Made by a program: the position numbers and the translations under genes. Of a DNA stretch of 64,000 nt, positions 43,620 to 55,100 are shown piece by piece. The stretch is taken from NCBI GenBank assembly GCA_024867545.1, contig JANFNE010000007.1, positions 744,001 to 808,000 on the forward strand, read 5' to 3'. The number at the start of each line of letters is the position of its first letter. The stretch's first letter is position 1. The notes beneath the pieces were generated by a model that was given only the letters and a program-made list of their open reading frames with translations, had not been told where the DNA came from and did no database searches. The stretch is from Phytopythium helicoides. Taxonomy: Eukaryota; Oomycota; Peronosporomycetes; Pythiales; Pythiaceae.

Positions 43620-44539
43620 ATGAGCGAGCGACTCGCCACCAGTTTGCATCTCCCGACCATCATGACGAGTGTCGGAGGCGTTGAGCTGTTCATCGTGTTG
43701 TCCAACCAGAGCGGCCGCCAGAACCTCGGCACGTACCTGCGTACGGCATCGGCATTCGGCGCCACACAGGTGGTCGTTGGTACGCTCCACGGCCTGCGAT
43801 CGCGATGACAGGAGACGGACGGGTGGATACCAACTCGCGAATGGGATGCTGTCACCAGTTGGCTCGCAGCGGTTCGGCACGCACGGCGCCCACCGCGCGC
43901 AAAAGTACGTCGATATCGTCCACTTCTACGAGCTGCGCGATGCGGTCGAGTACCTCAAGACCAAGGATTGCGAGATTGTTGGCGTCTCGACCACGCACAC
44001 TGCCACTGCTTCTTGTACGTGCATCGACGGCTTTTGTTGGATAGTGCTACAAGCGCTGATCGATAGCCGATTTGTCTTTAGCGGCCCACACGATTGACTA
44101 CCGCGGCTCCACCGCCTTCATGATCGACAATGAGGTGTGCGCAGTGCTCGTGCGATAAATTGTGGGCTTTTGCTGACGTCACCGCTGCAAGTTCTCGGGA
44201 TTGTCGGAGGCTCAGCGCGCGGTATGCGACCGCCTGGTGCACGTTTCGTTTCACGGAGAGCAGTCGGCGGCGTCACTCGCACTCACGCTGGACACAACCG
44301 TGGTGATGGCCATCACACTTCGTCACTTTGTGCGATTCGCGCAGTTTGCGGAGCGCGCGATCGAGACCACGAGCACGCAAGGAAAGTTTGTGCTCGACGC
44401 CTACCCGACTCCCGATCGCGTGCAGGCGGCGGCGCAAAGCGAACAAATCGCAGCCCAGCGCGAGGCCAAGCGTGCGGCAGCGGAAGCGGCTGCGAGCGAA
44501 GCCCTAGACGGAGACAACCTTGCCGGCATGTTTGATTAG
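43620..44539 (+). CDS. SpoU/TrmH-family RNA 2'-O-methyltransferase-like protein
   Basis: Exons 43620-43779, 43859-44014, 44082-44134 and 44192-44539 join in phase to 238 residues. Family motif 1 is present (SGRQNLGTYLRTASAFG, with the Asn and catalytic Arg). Motif 2 is AFMIDNEFSGLSEAQ. Motif 3 reads SAASLALTLDTT instead of the usual SLNVS-type sequence, so a SAM-binding Asn appears lost. A charged Ala-rich helix ends the protein. Family members methylate ribose in tRNA or rRNA in a SAM-dependent reaction with a knotted fold. The ATG at 43620 follows the S1P stop by only 45 bases; TCACTATAT at 43597 may be its Inr. Target RNA is unknown. Confidence 0.8.
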
Positions 44540-44759
44540 CGAGCGAAATGTCGAATTAAATTAGTCCCGATCGACAACAACATGCAGTCATGAAAGAGCC
44601 TGATGCTGGAGTAGGCTACGATACAGGGCTCCAGCCGTAGGGTGGGCAGGTCGAGCTCGCCTTTTATCTGGAAGGCGGGAATAGTGTACACTCCGGAATA
44701 GCTGGGAGTGTCGAGGCTATCATAATGGGGATGGATGAATACGCGGGTGGCAGGTCGGT

Positions 44760-46010
44760 CTATAGAGACGTGCCGAAGCCCATCATGTGCGCGTCGAACG
44801 CGCGCTGGGCCAGATGCTTTTGCAGGCGCTCGGCCAGGACGGCCTCGCACATGCGGCACGTCTTGATGTTGCGCAGATTCTCCTCGTCGCCGTCGCGCAC
44901 GAAGGGCACGGCGCACGACACATCCGAGTGCGTGAGGCACTGCGCACAGAAGAGCATGCCGCAATGGTAGCAGTTGCTTTGACGTGGGTTGATTCGCGCG
45001 CCGACGATGTGCTTGAAAAAGTTGGCGACCGCGCGCTGCGGCTTGAGCAGGCTCGGCGACTTGCAGCGCATGCACTTGTTGCGCTGCGTGAGCGTCACGA
45101 ACGGCGGCGGCTTGTGGATGGAGCGCACCATGAAGCGCTGCACGCGCTTGGACGCGACCTCGTAGCACATGAGCCCGTGCTGGTTGAGCGCCATCATGGA
45201 TGCGCCGAAGGCCACGAGCACGCCCGCGATCACGCCGAACTCCCGCCGCGCCGCTAGATGGAGCAGCGAGGCGCCTTCGACTTCCGTGTCCGGGTCGGCG
45301 CCGGCCTCGAGCAGCTTGATGAGCACCGAAGGGTTGTCGAGCTTGAGCGTGAGCATGTGGACTGCGATGGGCGTGAGCCCGCGGCGGTTGCGCGCGGCCA
45401 CGTCGGCCCCAGCGGAGAGCAGCGCGTCGAGAATGGTGAGCGTCTGCGGGTGGCGCCAGTTGCCGGCCGCGAAGTGCAGCGCCGTGTTGCCATTGAAGTC
45501 GGGGGCGTCGACGACCTGCTCGGCGCCGTCGTGGTCGAGCAGCGCGGTGAGCACCTGCATGTCGCCCTTGCGCACGGCGATATGCAGCGGTGTCTGTCCG
45601 TGGCTGGGGTCCCGCAGCGCGAGCACGACCGACGAGACGCTCGAGGAGGAGCTCGTGATGCTGCTCGAGCGCGTGAGACTCGTGGCCGTGGACAGGTCCG
45701 AGCTCTCGGCCAGCACCGACTCGCGCACGTTGTAGCCGCGCTTGTTGAGCAGCGCCACGAGGTTGCGCACCAGCACGTCGTCGGCGTCCACGCGCGGCAC
45801 GCCGAAGCTGCCGAGGTTGCGGCTGAGGCCGCCGCCGCCGTGGAAGCTGCCGCCCTCGTCGTCGCCGCTGTCGGTGCGCCGGTGGCGCGCGGGCGGCTGC
45901 GGCGGCAGCGACAGCTGCGGACGGTCGAGGTCCTCGAGCGCCGACGGCCGCAGCGGCGGCGACACGTCGAGCTGCAGCACGGCGGGCGGCATCTCGCGGT
46001 CGAGCGCCAT
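44760..46010 (-). CDS. Ankyrin-repeat protein with C-terminal Cys-rich (FYVE/RING-like) zinc finger
   Basis: Single exon, 416 residues. A Pro/Arg-rich N-terminus and a Ser-rich stretch precede about five ankyrin repeats (HGQTPLHIAVRKGDMQVLTA, GNTALHFAAGNW, GLTPIAVHMLTLK, GASLLHLAARREFG; about 155-290). The C-terminal third has CMRC, CYHCGMLFCAQC, a further Cys and CRMC, spaced like an eight-Cys double zinc-binding module. The basic RRHHC motif of true FYVE domains is missing, so PI3P binding should not be assumed. Oomycetes have many ankyrin-FYVE proteins; this looks like a divergent one. It converges with the methyltransferase gene with 220 bases between stops. Confidence 0.8.
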   Translation of the reverse strand: MALDREMPPAVLQLDVSPPLRPSALEDLDRPQLSLPPQPPARHRRTDSGDDEGGSFHGGGGLSRNLGSFGVPRVDADDVLVRNLVALLNKRGYNVRESVLAESSDLSTATSLTRSSSITSSSSSVSSVVLALRDPSHGQTPLHIAVRKGDMQVLTALLDHDGAEQVVDAPDFNGNTALHFAAGNWRHPQTLTILDALLSAGADVAARNRRGLTPIAVHMLTLKLDNPSVLIKLLEAGADPDTEVEGASLLHLAARREFGVIAGVLVAFGASMMALNQHGLMCYEVASKRVQRFMVRSIHKPPPFVTLTQRNKCMRCKSPSLLKPQRAVANFFKHIVGARINPRQSNCYHCGMLFCAQCLTHSDVSCAVPFVRDGDEENLRNIKTCRMCEAVLAERLQKHLAQRAFDAHMMGFGTSL

Positions 46011-47119
46011 GTGCGGCGGGCGGGGCGGAAGCGAGAATGCTCTCGCGCTTTGTATGCGGCGGGAAGCTGCGTGGAAGGGAGGGGTTGCGAGCCGCGAGTC
46101 ACTTGCGCTTTGTATGCCGGACCCTGCGCAGGTGCGGTAATCTGAATACTGGCCGACCGAAATCCCCGGTATGCGGTTTCGCAGGGTTAAACGCTGCTGC
46201 GAGTGATTTGCAAGTCACTTGCGGGATTTGCGTGATTCAAATACAGGGGTTATAAAATCCACTTGGCAGCGAAAAAGTGGGCAGACGGTCCCCATTGGCA
46301 CCTATAAACAAAAACATGCGGACATTTTGGACCTTGATTCAGTAGATTTGGACTCGTTCTGGCTCCGCGTACTGCACCAAGCAGAATCGAGGCAGCCAGC
46401 GTGATGGGGCGGCGTCCTACGGTGCAGTACCCATTCTGCACTCATGGAGAGTACCGTACAGCTCAAAAACTCAGATCCGCCACTTGTGAAACCAACGCCT
46501 CATACAGTCGCCAAGTCAAAATCTTGGACTGCCTACAGTGTACCATACGCGAATCTAGCTTCTGGCTGCGCTCCATGCGGCGGCCGCTGAGGCCACGTCA
46601 GCTTCAGGATCCGCGCATCGCTCTCGGCGCGCGGCAGCTCGAGCGTCGAGGCGGGGCGAGATCCGCGCTCGCTTCCCGAGCCACTGGCTGGCTGCCGGCC
46701 TCGCGGACACAGTCGTGCGGCTGGCTTCGCGCGGCAGCCAGCTGGGCATCCCACGCGCGCAGCCAGTCGCGCGCTCGCATCGACGGGCGCCTCGAGCAGT
46801 CGCGAACATCGAATGCGACAGGTGGCGGTGCGCGACTCGGCCGCGCGAGGCGCCGACGGAGAAAAGCGGCGGCCGCTTGCGATCGATCGCGAGTGCAATT
46901 CGCTCGCGCGACGCCCGATCCGCGGCCAAGCAGGAGGAGAAAGCGAAACCTCGACGAGCGATCCTCGAGCCAACCCGCCGCCATGGAGCAGCCCCAATCG
47001 GCCAAGGCGCGCATCAAAGGCCGAACGAATTTCGCGAATGAGTTCTGGCCCCAAGCGCATCCCAGTCGCCTCGAAAAATGCTGATCGATTCAGGTGGTCC
47101 ACTTCACGCTCAGCTCAAA
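46011..47119. other. Intergenic, no gene supported
   Basis: Contains the 5' flank of the ankyrin/zinc-finger gene. Two copies of GCGCTTTGTATGC (near 46045 and 46106) form a short direct repeat. From about 46560 the DNA is GC-rich, with overlapping Arg/Ala-rich frames on both strands that lack domains. From about 47090 it runs into the decayed dipeptidase copy. Confidence 0.45.
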
Positions 47120-47780
47120 ACGCGGTCTCCGACAGTACTCAGTGACACTGCCATGACTGCTGCTGCTTCGAGGTCCAGTCCAATTCCGCTCACTTCACCG
47201 CCACAATACCAGCTCAGGACCAAAGATTGCTGCGGATGGAGTCGCCATGAAGCAGTCCGGATCGCACAGGTCAATGACGAACTGATTGCCACCAAGATGT
47301 GGAGCATCCACACCTCCGTGGTGTCGGTGACTGTGAGCGCCTCGCTGGCCCTGCCGAAAGCCTCAGTGCTCGATGATGATGCCGGAGGCACCTTCAATGG
47401 TACGCGGGTGCCTAGGGGATCCAGTCAACCTCAGACCAATTGAAGAAGCGCGTGTCCAGCTTCTCGGGGAGGTCCTCGCCTCCTAGTGTCGCGCGGCTCC
47501 GACTACAACATACGTAGTTCAGCAATCAGAAGACGAGCCGCGGCAGACAGGAGTGCGCGAGCGGTGTCCCATTCCCATCCGAGCCCTCTCTTCAGATGAG
47601 AAACGCTATGCATCAAAAGGACCACATCGCTCGACGGGCGTCCTCGTCCGTGCACGGCACCGCTGGCACTCGAGGCTCGCAGCGGGGCCACTTGGCGTGT
47701 AGTATGTATACCTATGGCCACGCGGTCCAGCGAGCAGCACGTGTCACGCTGGAAGTGCATAGATCGCAGCGATGCTACGG
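47120..47780 (-). pseudogene. Decayed inverted partial copy of the C69 dipeptidase gene
   Basis: Minus-strand sequence that parallels the intact gene at 48147-50299. The clearest matches are GATGGGAATGGGACACCGCT (intron 2 of the gene), TCGGAGCCGCGCGA with CCGAGAAGCTGGACACGCG (start of exon 3), GCGAGGCGCTCACAGTCACC (encoding EALTVTDT) and GCAACAATCTTTGGT-like sequence. Frames are broken by many indels and the middle is shortened. Because intron sequence is retained, it arose by DNA duplication and not by retroposition. Limits are approximate. Confidence 0.75.
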
Positions 47781-48146
47781 CCGCCAGAGCACGCTGAACA
47801 AGCATGCGATGCGGTGCCAGCTGCAGTGTCCGCCGCGGTTGCTGGGAGATCGTATGGCCGTCGAGGGCTAGTACCATTGGAACGTCCTCCTGAGCACGAC
47901 GGCGAGTCTCGTGACTCGTTCAGGCGCTCGGAAGCGTCTTGGGCTGGATCTGCAGTGCCGAGGCCAGCGTCATGGACCATCCGGCAAGCAACGTAGTGCT
48001 TGGCTTTGGTTGATCTCATCGAGCTCTTGCGTCAAGCCCGCCGTCATCGACATGTGCAGCTTTCGCCTTTGCACAACTTGTTGGAAATTACAAATCTCGC
48101 CTGCTCCAGCCCAACCCCAGCCAGAGAACAAGCAAAGATCTCGGCC
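47781..48146. other. 5' flank of the C69 dipeptidase gene
   Basis: Short intergenic region between the inverted pseudogene and the intact gene. No other feature was recognised. Confidence 0.4.
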
Positions 48147-50299
48147 ATGGAGGCCACCAAGCTGCTGCTGCTGGCGGCGCTGGCGCTGGCCGCACGCCCC
48201 GCCGCCGCGTCGAGCGCCGACCGCTGCACCGCAATCCTTGTGGGCGCCAAGGTGCGTGGTCCAGTCGCGCTCAGGCGGCGCGTTTAACGAGCGCGGCGCG
48301 AGAGATTCGCGAGATTCTCACCTCCAGTCGATGGCGCGCAGGCGTCGACCACCGGCACGCCCATGACCACGCACACGAACGACTGCTCGTCCTGCGACTT
48401 CCGCATCGTCAAGGTGCCGGCCCAGTCCCACGCGCCAGACGCGCGCCACGAGGTCGTGCTCGCCGCCTTCGACTATCCGCGCTACGGTGCGTTGCGATTC
48501 TCATGGGAGGAGATGGGAATGGGACACCGCTGACGCACTCCTGCCTCCCGTGCCTCGTCTACCCGGTTGCAGTCGGAGCCGCGCGAGGAGCCGAGTACCT
48601 GCCCGAGAAGCTCGACACCCGCTTCTTCAACTGGTCCGAGACGCCATCCATCGGCTGGATCCCCGAGGCGGCCGAGACCTTCGCGTACATTGAAGGCGCT
48701 TACGGCATCATCAACGAACACCAGGTCGCCATCGGCGAGAGCACGTGCCCCGCGCGCTTCGTCAGTAAGCCGCGCACGCAGGGCGGTGACGCGCTCTTCG
48801 ATGTCGCCGAGCTCTCGCGACTCGCGCTGCAGCGCACCAAGACGGCGCGCGAGGCGATCCAGCTCATGGGCGACCTCGCTGTGCAGTACGGATACTACGG
48901 CGCTGAGTGGGAGGGTGCGGGCATCTACGACGAAGCAGGCGAGGCGCTCACGGTCACCGACACTAAGGAGGCGTGGATGTTCCACATCTTGCCTGACGAC
49001 ACGGGCAAGTCGGCCATTTGGGCGGCGCAGCGCGTCCCAGACGAGCACATGACCGGCATTGGCAACCAGTTCGTCATCCACCAGCTCAACTTGAGTGACC
49101 CGGATTTCTTCATGGCGTCGGACAATGTCCAAGAAGTCGCCATCCGCAACAATCTTTGGTCGCCGGAGGACGACGTTCCGTTTGATTTTACGCGCGCGTA
49201 CGCCCAGCCGCGCCTTGGAGATCACGTCCTCTACTCGACGCGCCGCGTGTGGAGGCTTTTCACGCTCGCAGACCCCAACTTGAACCTCTCGCCGTACACC
49301 GACACGTACGCTTCGGACTACCCGTTCTCGGTCAAGCCCGCTGCGCCGCTGTCCCCGCGAGACATCATGCGCTTCCAGCGCGACCACTACGAAGGAACCC
49401 CGTTCGACATGACCAAGGGACCTCAGGGAGGGCCGTACGGAGACCCTGACCGCTATGACACGGCGCTGAGTGAGAACGTTACCGCTGCGGACCTGAATGC
49501 TGGACACTTTGAGCGCGCGATTTCCATCTTCCGCGCGAGCTACTCGTTTGTGTCGGTGCTCGACGCCGACAACGACGACAATGGATTCATTTGGTTCGGC
49601 CAGTACGCCCCGCATGCCACGGCGTACGCCCCGGTGTTTACGAAGGCCACCGAGGTCCCGTCGTTCTACTCGCGCGGATCGCTCTACTCGTACGATGACC
49701 AGTCGTCGTTCTGGATCCACGCTGCCGTCGGGAACTGGGCGGCGCGATACTACAAGTTCGCTCACCCGGTCGTCGCCAAGGCCCAGATTGAGATCGAGGA
49801 CCTCGCCGAGAGCATGCAGCCTGACATCCTCGCCCATGCCGCGAATCTCAAGCGCGACAACGGCGAGGATGCGATGATCGAGTTTTTGACCAGCCAGAGC
49901 GCCGAGTACGCGGCTCAGGCGCACAAGGCGTCGACGGATCTGTTCCACTACCTGATCGCGGCCTTCCACGACGGGTACCAGGTGACGAACTTCTACGCGT
50001 CGGCGCTCACAGTCACGTCGTTGTTCTACCCTCGGTGGTGGCTCGAGCAGGTCGGGTTCTTCCCCAAGGAGACCCCAGCGCTGACCACGGAGGCGCCTCC
50101 AGCCACCGAAGCTCCGGCGCCGGACGTCTCTGCCAAGGACGCCGACGCAGGCGCGAGCTCGACCCCAAGCCAGTCGCGAGGCGTCTCGTACAGCCTCACG
50201 GTGCTCATCGCGCTGCTGTCGGCGAGCGTGGGCGTGTTCATCGGCCGCGTGTGGCGCAACCCATTCGCGCGCAAGGCTGGCTACCGCCCGCTGCAGTGA
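48147..50299 (+). CDS. C69-family dipeptidase (Ntn hydrolase), secreted and C-terminally anchored
   Basis: Exons 48147-48251, 48342-48486 and 48573-50299 join in phase to 658 residues. A signal peptide (MEATKLLLLAALALAARPAA) precedes DRCTAILVGAKAS; Cys27 sits where the N-terminal nucleophile of PepD/C69 enzymes is expected after processing. Further family features are HTNDCSSCDFRI, IINEHQVAIGESTC, LTVTDTKEAWMFHIL, AAQRVPDEHMTGIGNQF and the C-terminal RGSLYSYDDQSSFWIH. A Thr/Pro/Ala-rich stalk and a transmembrane helix (about 620-642) end the protein, pointing to a surface or lysosomal/vacuolar membrane enzyme. Codon use is strongly GC-ending, which produces a 621-residue antisense frame without merit. 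The decayed inverted copy lies just upstream. Confidence 0.88.
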
Positions 50300-50500
50300 T
50301 CGCTGCGCGTCGCGATCTTCCAGCCACGTACCCCCACCACCATTCATCTTGCATATTGTATGCCTCGGAATGTTTGCGGTTCAACGGTAAAGGGTACGCG
50401 ACGTACCCTTCTCGAAAATACGATGCGTCGTTCGTCTTGATCGTAGCTCTTCCGCACTTTCTCATCAGCGCTCGACCCGCGAAGCATCCAGAGCGACGCC

Positions 50501-51959
50501 ATGGCGCCCGTGACGCTACGCGTGTACGACTTGAGCCGCGGCATGGCGCGGCAGCTGTCGCCCGGACTGCTGGGAAAGCAGATCGACGGCATCTGGCACA
50601 CGGGCGTGCTGGTGCACGGCGACGAGTTCTTCTTTGGCGGCGGCATCCAGGTCATGGCGCCCGAGCTCGTGGTGGCGCGCTACGGCATGCAGCCCGTGCA
50701 GCAAATCCCGCTGGGCGACACGAGCGTTCCCGCGCGAGCGGCTCGAGGCCTTCCTGCGCGAGATCAGCCCGCGCTTCACGGAGCAGACCTACGACCTGCT
50801 GCGCCACAACTGCAACAACTTCTCGGACGAGGTCTCGCGCTTCCTGCTGGGCCACGGCATTCCGCAGTACATCCTCGACCTGCCCAACGAGGTGCTCAGC
50901 ACGCCGTTCGGGTGCGTTCAATCGCGTAGATGTGCGGGAGGTGACGGCCGACTAACCTGTCGTTTTTGTTGCCAGCGCCATGCTCCGGCCCATGCTCGAA
51001 AACATGCAGAGCCAGATGAACGGTGCCAGCGACGTCATGCCGTTCGCCAACCCATTCAACGATGCCTCGAGGGCGACCGCGCCTGCCGCACCGACTCCTT
51101 CTGCGCCGGTGGCCGACCTGTCGTCGCGCCGATTCAAGGTATCCGGAAACGCATCGGTGCATCTTGACGCGATTGTGAAGCGAGTAGCGCAGCTTAACTC
51201 AGCAGAAGCGGTGCTATCGAACGATGACCTAGTTCAACTGGAGGACGCTGCGGCGCACTTCAAGAAGGCTGAGTCGACCCGTGAGGTTGACGCTGCAACC
51301 CGACTCGCGTGGTGGAACGCGCTTTACAAGATCCTGAGCGCAAGCGATGCTCGGTTGCTGTTTCCAGCACTCGCGCTGTTCCGCGTGCTGCTGCTTGAGC
51401 CGTCAACGTCAGCGGAGATCACCGTCAGTGAAGGACCAGTGCTTCGACGCGCTCATCCAAACGCTCGAAGCAGAGGAGTCGAGCCCGACCCTGACAGACG
51501 CGCAGAAGATCCTGGTACTTTCCGTCCTCATCAACGCCTTCGCGAACCGAACCGCGAGTGACCTCGTTCTGGCCCGAGCGATTCAATTCCTTCCGTTCGT
51601 GTTCAAGGCTATTGCTGAGTCGTCGAACCACGAGGTTCAAGTGCTCAGTGCCACTCTGATCAGCAACTGTTGTTTGGCGCTCAAGATTGAAGAGGAGATG
51701 GTTATTACGACGATCATTTGTGGTGCCGTGGAGACCCTCGAGCGGCCTCTCGCAGCAGGTGCGGTCTTCCGTGTCTCCAGAGCAAGCAAAGACGATCGAA
51801 GGTGTGGTTGCTGGTGTTGGCCAGCTCCTTCGCAATTTCGAAGGCGCGCGCACGCTGTCGGTCGAGCTTGGTCTCGCTGAGGTGCTGCGCCGCTTCAACG
51901 TCGCGCCTGGACTTGGCAACATGCAGCCTCTGCTCTCAGAGCTCGTGGCGCTGATGTGA
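50501..51959 (+). CDS. PPPDE (DeSI-type) peptidase fused to PUL domain, frame breaks
   Basis: Exons 50501-50911 and 50976-51959, about 464 residues when three one-base shifts are bridged (near 50725, 51430 and 51762). The PPPDE domain has its His in [10 protein letters not shown] and its Cys in [13 protein letters not shown], the Cys-His pair of deSUMOylating isopeptidases. [15 protein letters not shown] closes it. The C-terminal half is a PUL-type armadillo domain ([60 protein letters not shown], ending [11 protein letters not shown]). PUL domains of PLAA/Ufd3 bind Cdc48/p97, so the protein may remove SUMO or ubiquitin from Cdc48 clients; this is inferred. PPPDE-PUL fusions occur in other eukaryotes. 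Confidence 0.82.
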
Positions 51960-52166
51960 GGAAAGTAGCTATGCGTAAGTAAATATCAATGATTGCTTAG
52001 CCCGACCCGTTGCTGCTTTTTGGATCACCATGCTGCCTCGGCAGTGGTTTCGCCTCGACGTTTCGTGGCGTGGGAAACTTGAGATACCGGTTTGACGACG
52101 AGAAGTCGCTTGTTCGCACTGGTGGGTCAAACAAAAGGGCCACAGAGTGCTCGCGTTGCATCCTGG

Positions 52167-55100
52167 ATGACCATGTCGCGCACAGCTAGTAGCCACCGAA
52201 TCCAGCGACCATCGTCGGCTCGATCATTAGTATCCGCAGCGTCCGAGGAATCGATTGCCACCACTGTCGAGATTATAGAGCGCGCAACTAGCACCTTGCA
52301 AGGACTTCGAGCCACAGATGCCCTCCAGATTTGGCGTGCGCTTGGCGTGTATGTGCAAGACCAACTAGCTGAGCGGCGGCCAGTGCGCGTCGACCAGTTC
52401 GGCGTTTTCGGGCTCAATGAGAGCGTAGAACCTGTTTTTCTTGCTGATGCGACGTTTCTGCAGACGAATCGCTTACGCGAACGAGAGCGTCGAGGACACG
52501 TACTATCGACAAAGTTTGCACCCGTCGCTCGCGTGAATCCGCAGGTGATTGGAAACCAGTATCTCCCCAAGTGCAGAAAGGAAATTGTAGCCGCAGTGAT
52601 TGGAAACGTGGTGGCTTTAGTTGGGAAGTGGGCGAAACAGGGGCGACGACCAGGTATTCGGCTCGGCTTTCTTCCGGTCGGCGAGTGGCAGTGTGACTCA
52701 GATGGAGTCGTTGCTTTCCACTTTCTTGCGGAGTTTCGAAAGCATTTGAGATTGGGTACCGTAGTTGCAAATGCGGAAGAACTTGTGAAGGAAGCAACCA
52801 ACGTATCTCCGGTAGCTCCAGCATTGGAGAGGATAAGACTGGTGCATTGTCTGTGAAGGAATTCAATGCAAGATCGATTTCGTCAAGTAAAACTCGCCCA
52901 GCCAGCTCAGTCAAAACAGAAGGATCTCGCCTTAACACAGCAAAGTCGACTGAAAGCTCTAGGAGATATGGTGATCGACCACAGAGTACCAAATCGACTG
53001 CGACATCGAGCAAAGGCCGACCAAAAACATCACGGTCAGCAAAGTCGTCAGAATCAGTGCCAACATCGCTCAAGGAATCCTCAGAGCAGTGTGCAAACAC
53101 GGGTACATCAGCACAAAAGTCAGCATCAAGCGTGATTTCGGCGTCAACGAGCAGTAACAGAGACAGCCTTGCAAAGCCAGCGAAGTATGTCTGGGCCGAG
53201 TCAAGGTACGCATCCGAGGCTCATGGTCATGATTTTTCCATGCTCATAGCTCACATAGATGTCTTGAACCCATGCGTCTCGAAAGTCATACGGAGGGGAC
53301 CGCCGTTTTTGCTAGAATCCGCTCCAAGTTGATGGCGCGGTATGGTGTTAGTTGTCTCAATGCATTCGAGAGAGTGCTTCGGTCAATGGCCGAAGAGGAC
53401 GAATTACTCGACGGGAAGTCAAGTTTGGGCTGAGGGACCTTGGAGTTGAGGCGACAGCAACAGAACTTGACGAGATGATGAAGTCGATGCCTTCCGCTGT
53501 GAATGGGCAGCTAGGAATCGGCGACATCCTTGCCGCGTTGCGCGGGGAGAAAATGTCTTTCCGCCCGTCGGCGAGAGCTCATTGAGAGGGTGTATAAAAT
53601 GCTAGATGCATCCAACCAGGGAGTAGTTACAATTGAAGACTTGAAGGAAAATTACGACGCAAGCGCACTACCTAAAGTTCGTGCGGGAAAGCAAACACCA
53701 GAGCAGGCTCTCGCTGCATTTATTCGCGAGTGGGAGACCGATATGATTGACAACAACAGTCAAGCCACCACTGATAGCGGTATTTCGCTTCGTGGATTCT
53801 TCAACTACTATTGTGTGCGTACTGCTTTGAAGTAATTTATGGTTTGCTGAGCTCGACTCACATTCTCTCATTGCTCTATTCTATCAACAGAATGTGAGTG
53901 CTTGTGTAGCGGATGATGAAGAGTTTGAACATATGATTCGCCAGCTCTGGCATATTTCAATGAATCAAGATAATTTAGAGGAATATGAGACGCTCATGCC
54001 ACGATCGCCAGACAACAACTCCATCCCAAAAGAAAAAGACTCCAATAACCAGCAAGTATCTTTCACAAATCAGCTCACCACTGACGACGACGAAGCAGAG
54101 GCATGGCAATACCTCGAAGCACTGTTGTTGCCTAAGAAATTAGCTCGTGGTCACCCTCAAGTCCCAACTCTCGATTCGATGTGTCATCGACTCAGTGCCA
54201 ATCGAGTCTTGGGTGACGGGAATGAGTCCATGAATACTCGAGCGTTTGCACACGCTCTGATACACTTAGACAAGCATCTGGAACAAACCAAAGCCGCATT
54301 CCTAGCGGAACTCGCAGCTTCAACGAATTCTCGCCAACCTGATAATATCTACCTTGTGGACCTCTATCGAGCACTGACCAGCAGCAATCAGAAACGTCTC
54401 CAAATGAATCGCGGCAATAACTATGGCAAGTCCAGTACCGTGATTGACAAGGTTCGGAATCGCATCTTTCGTCGCGTGGCTCTGTCAACTGCCGGCAGCA
54501 TGGTGGACACGTCTCCCCAAAGTGAATTGGACCCATCCGCAGTCACATTTCATGGACTGGCACGCTCCCTGCGTCTTATGGACAAGAATGGTGACCAGCG
54601 ACTCTCCAAGGACGAGCTCAAGACTGGGCTTAGCAAGTTTGGCGTGGACGTCAACTTTCACGAACTGGATTGCCTGTTCTCGTTCTTCGACACTGATCAC
54701 AGTGGCTGCATCAGTTGCGAAGAGTTTATCACTGGTATGCGTGGTGAGATGAACGAACGCCGACTTGAGCTTGTCAAGATGGCATTTCAGCTGCTTGACA
54801 AGGATGGCGACGGACAGGTTACATTGAAGGAGCTCCAATCTGCCTACGATTGTAGCAAGAACCCAGAGGTGATCAGCGGCAAGCTGACTGTGGAAGATGC
54901 CATCAAAATCTTTGCGGCACAGTGGGAGACAGGCAGTCCCGACGGAATCATTACTCGGGATGAGTTTGAGACGTACTACAAGAACTTGAGCGCTTCCATC
55001 GACTCGGACGACTACTTTGAGCTCATGATGCGCAATGCGTGGCACATCTCTGGTGGTGAAGGTCAGTGCGCCAACTCGACAAATCGCCGTGTACTGCTGA

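Noticed and set aside
46401..47102. Arg/Ala-rich frames of 190-227 codons on both strands
   Set aside because: Low-complexity translations of GC-rich DNA with no domain; opposite-strand frames of equal quality argue against either.
47503..47877. Minus-strand 124-codon frame as a separate gene
   Set aside because: It overlaps the decayed dipeptidase copy and includes sequence matching an intron of that gene.
48482..50347. Antisense open frame of 621 codons over the C69 dipeptidase gene
   Set aside because: It mirrors the sense codons: strong G/C at third positions removes stops on the other strand. The translation is Arg/Val/Glu-rich without domains, while the sense frame has a full peptidase.
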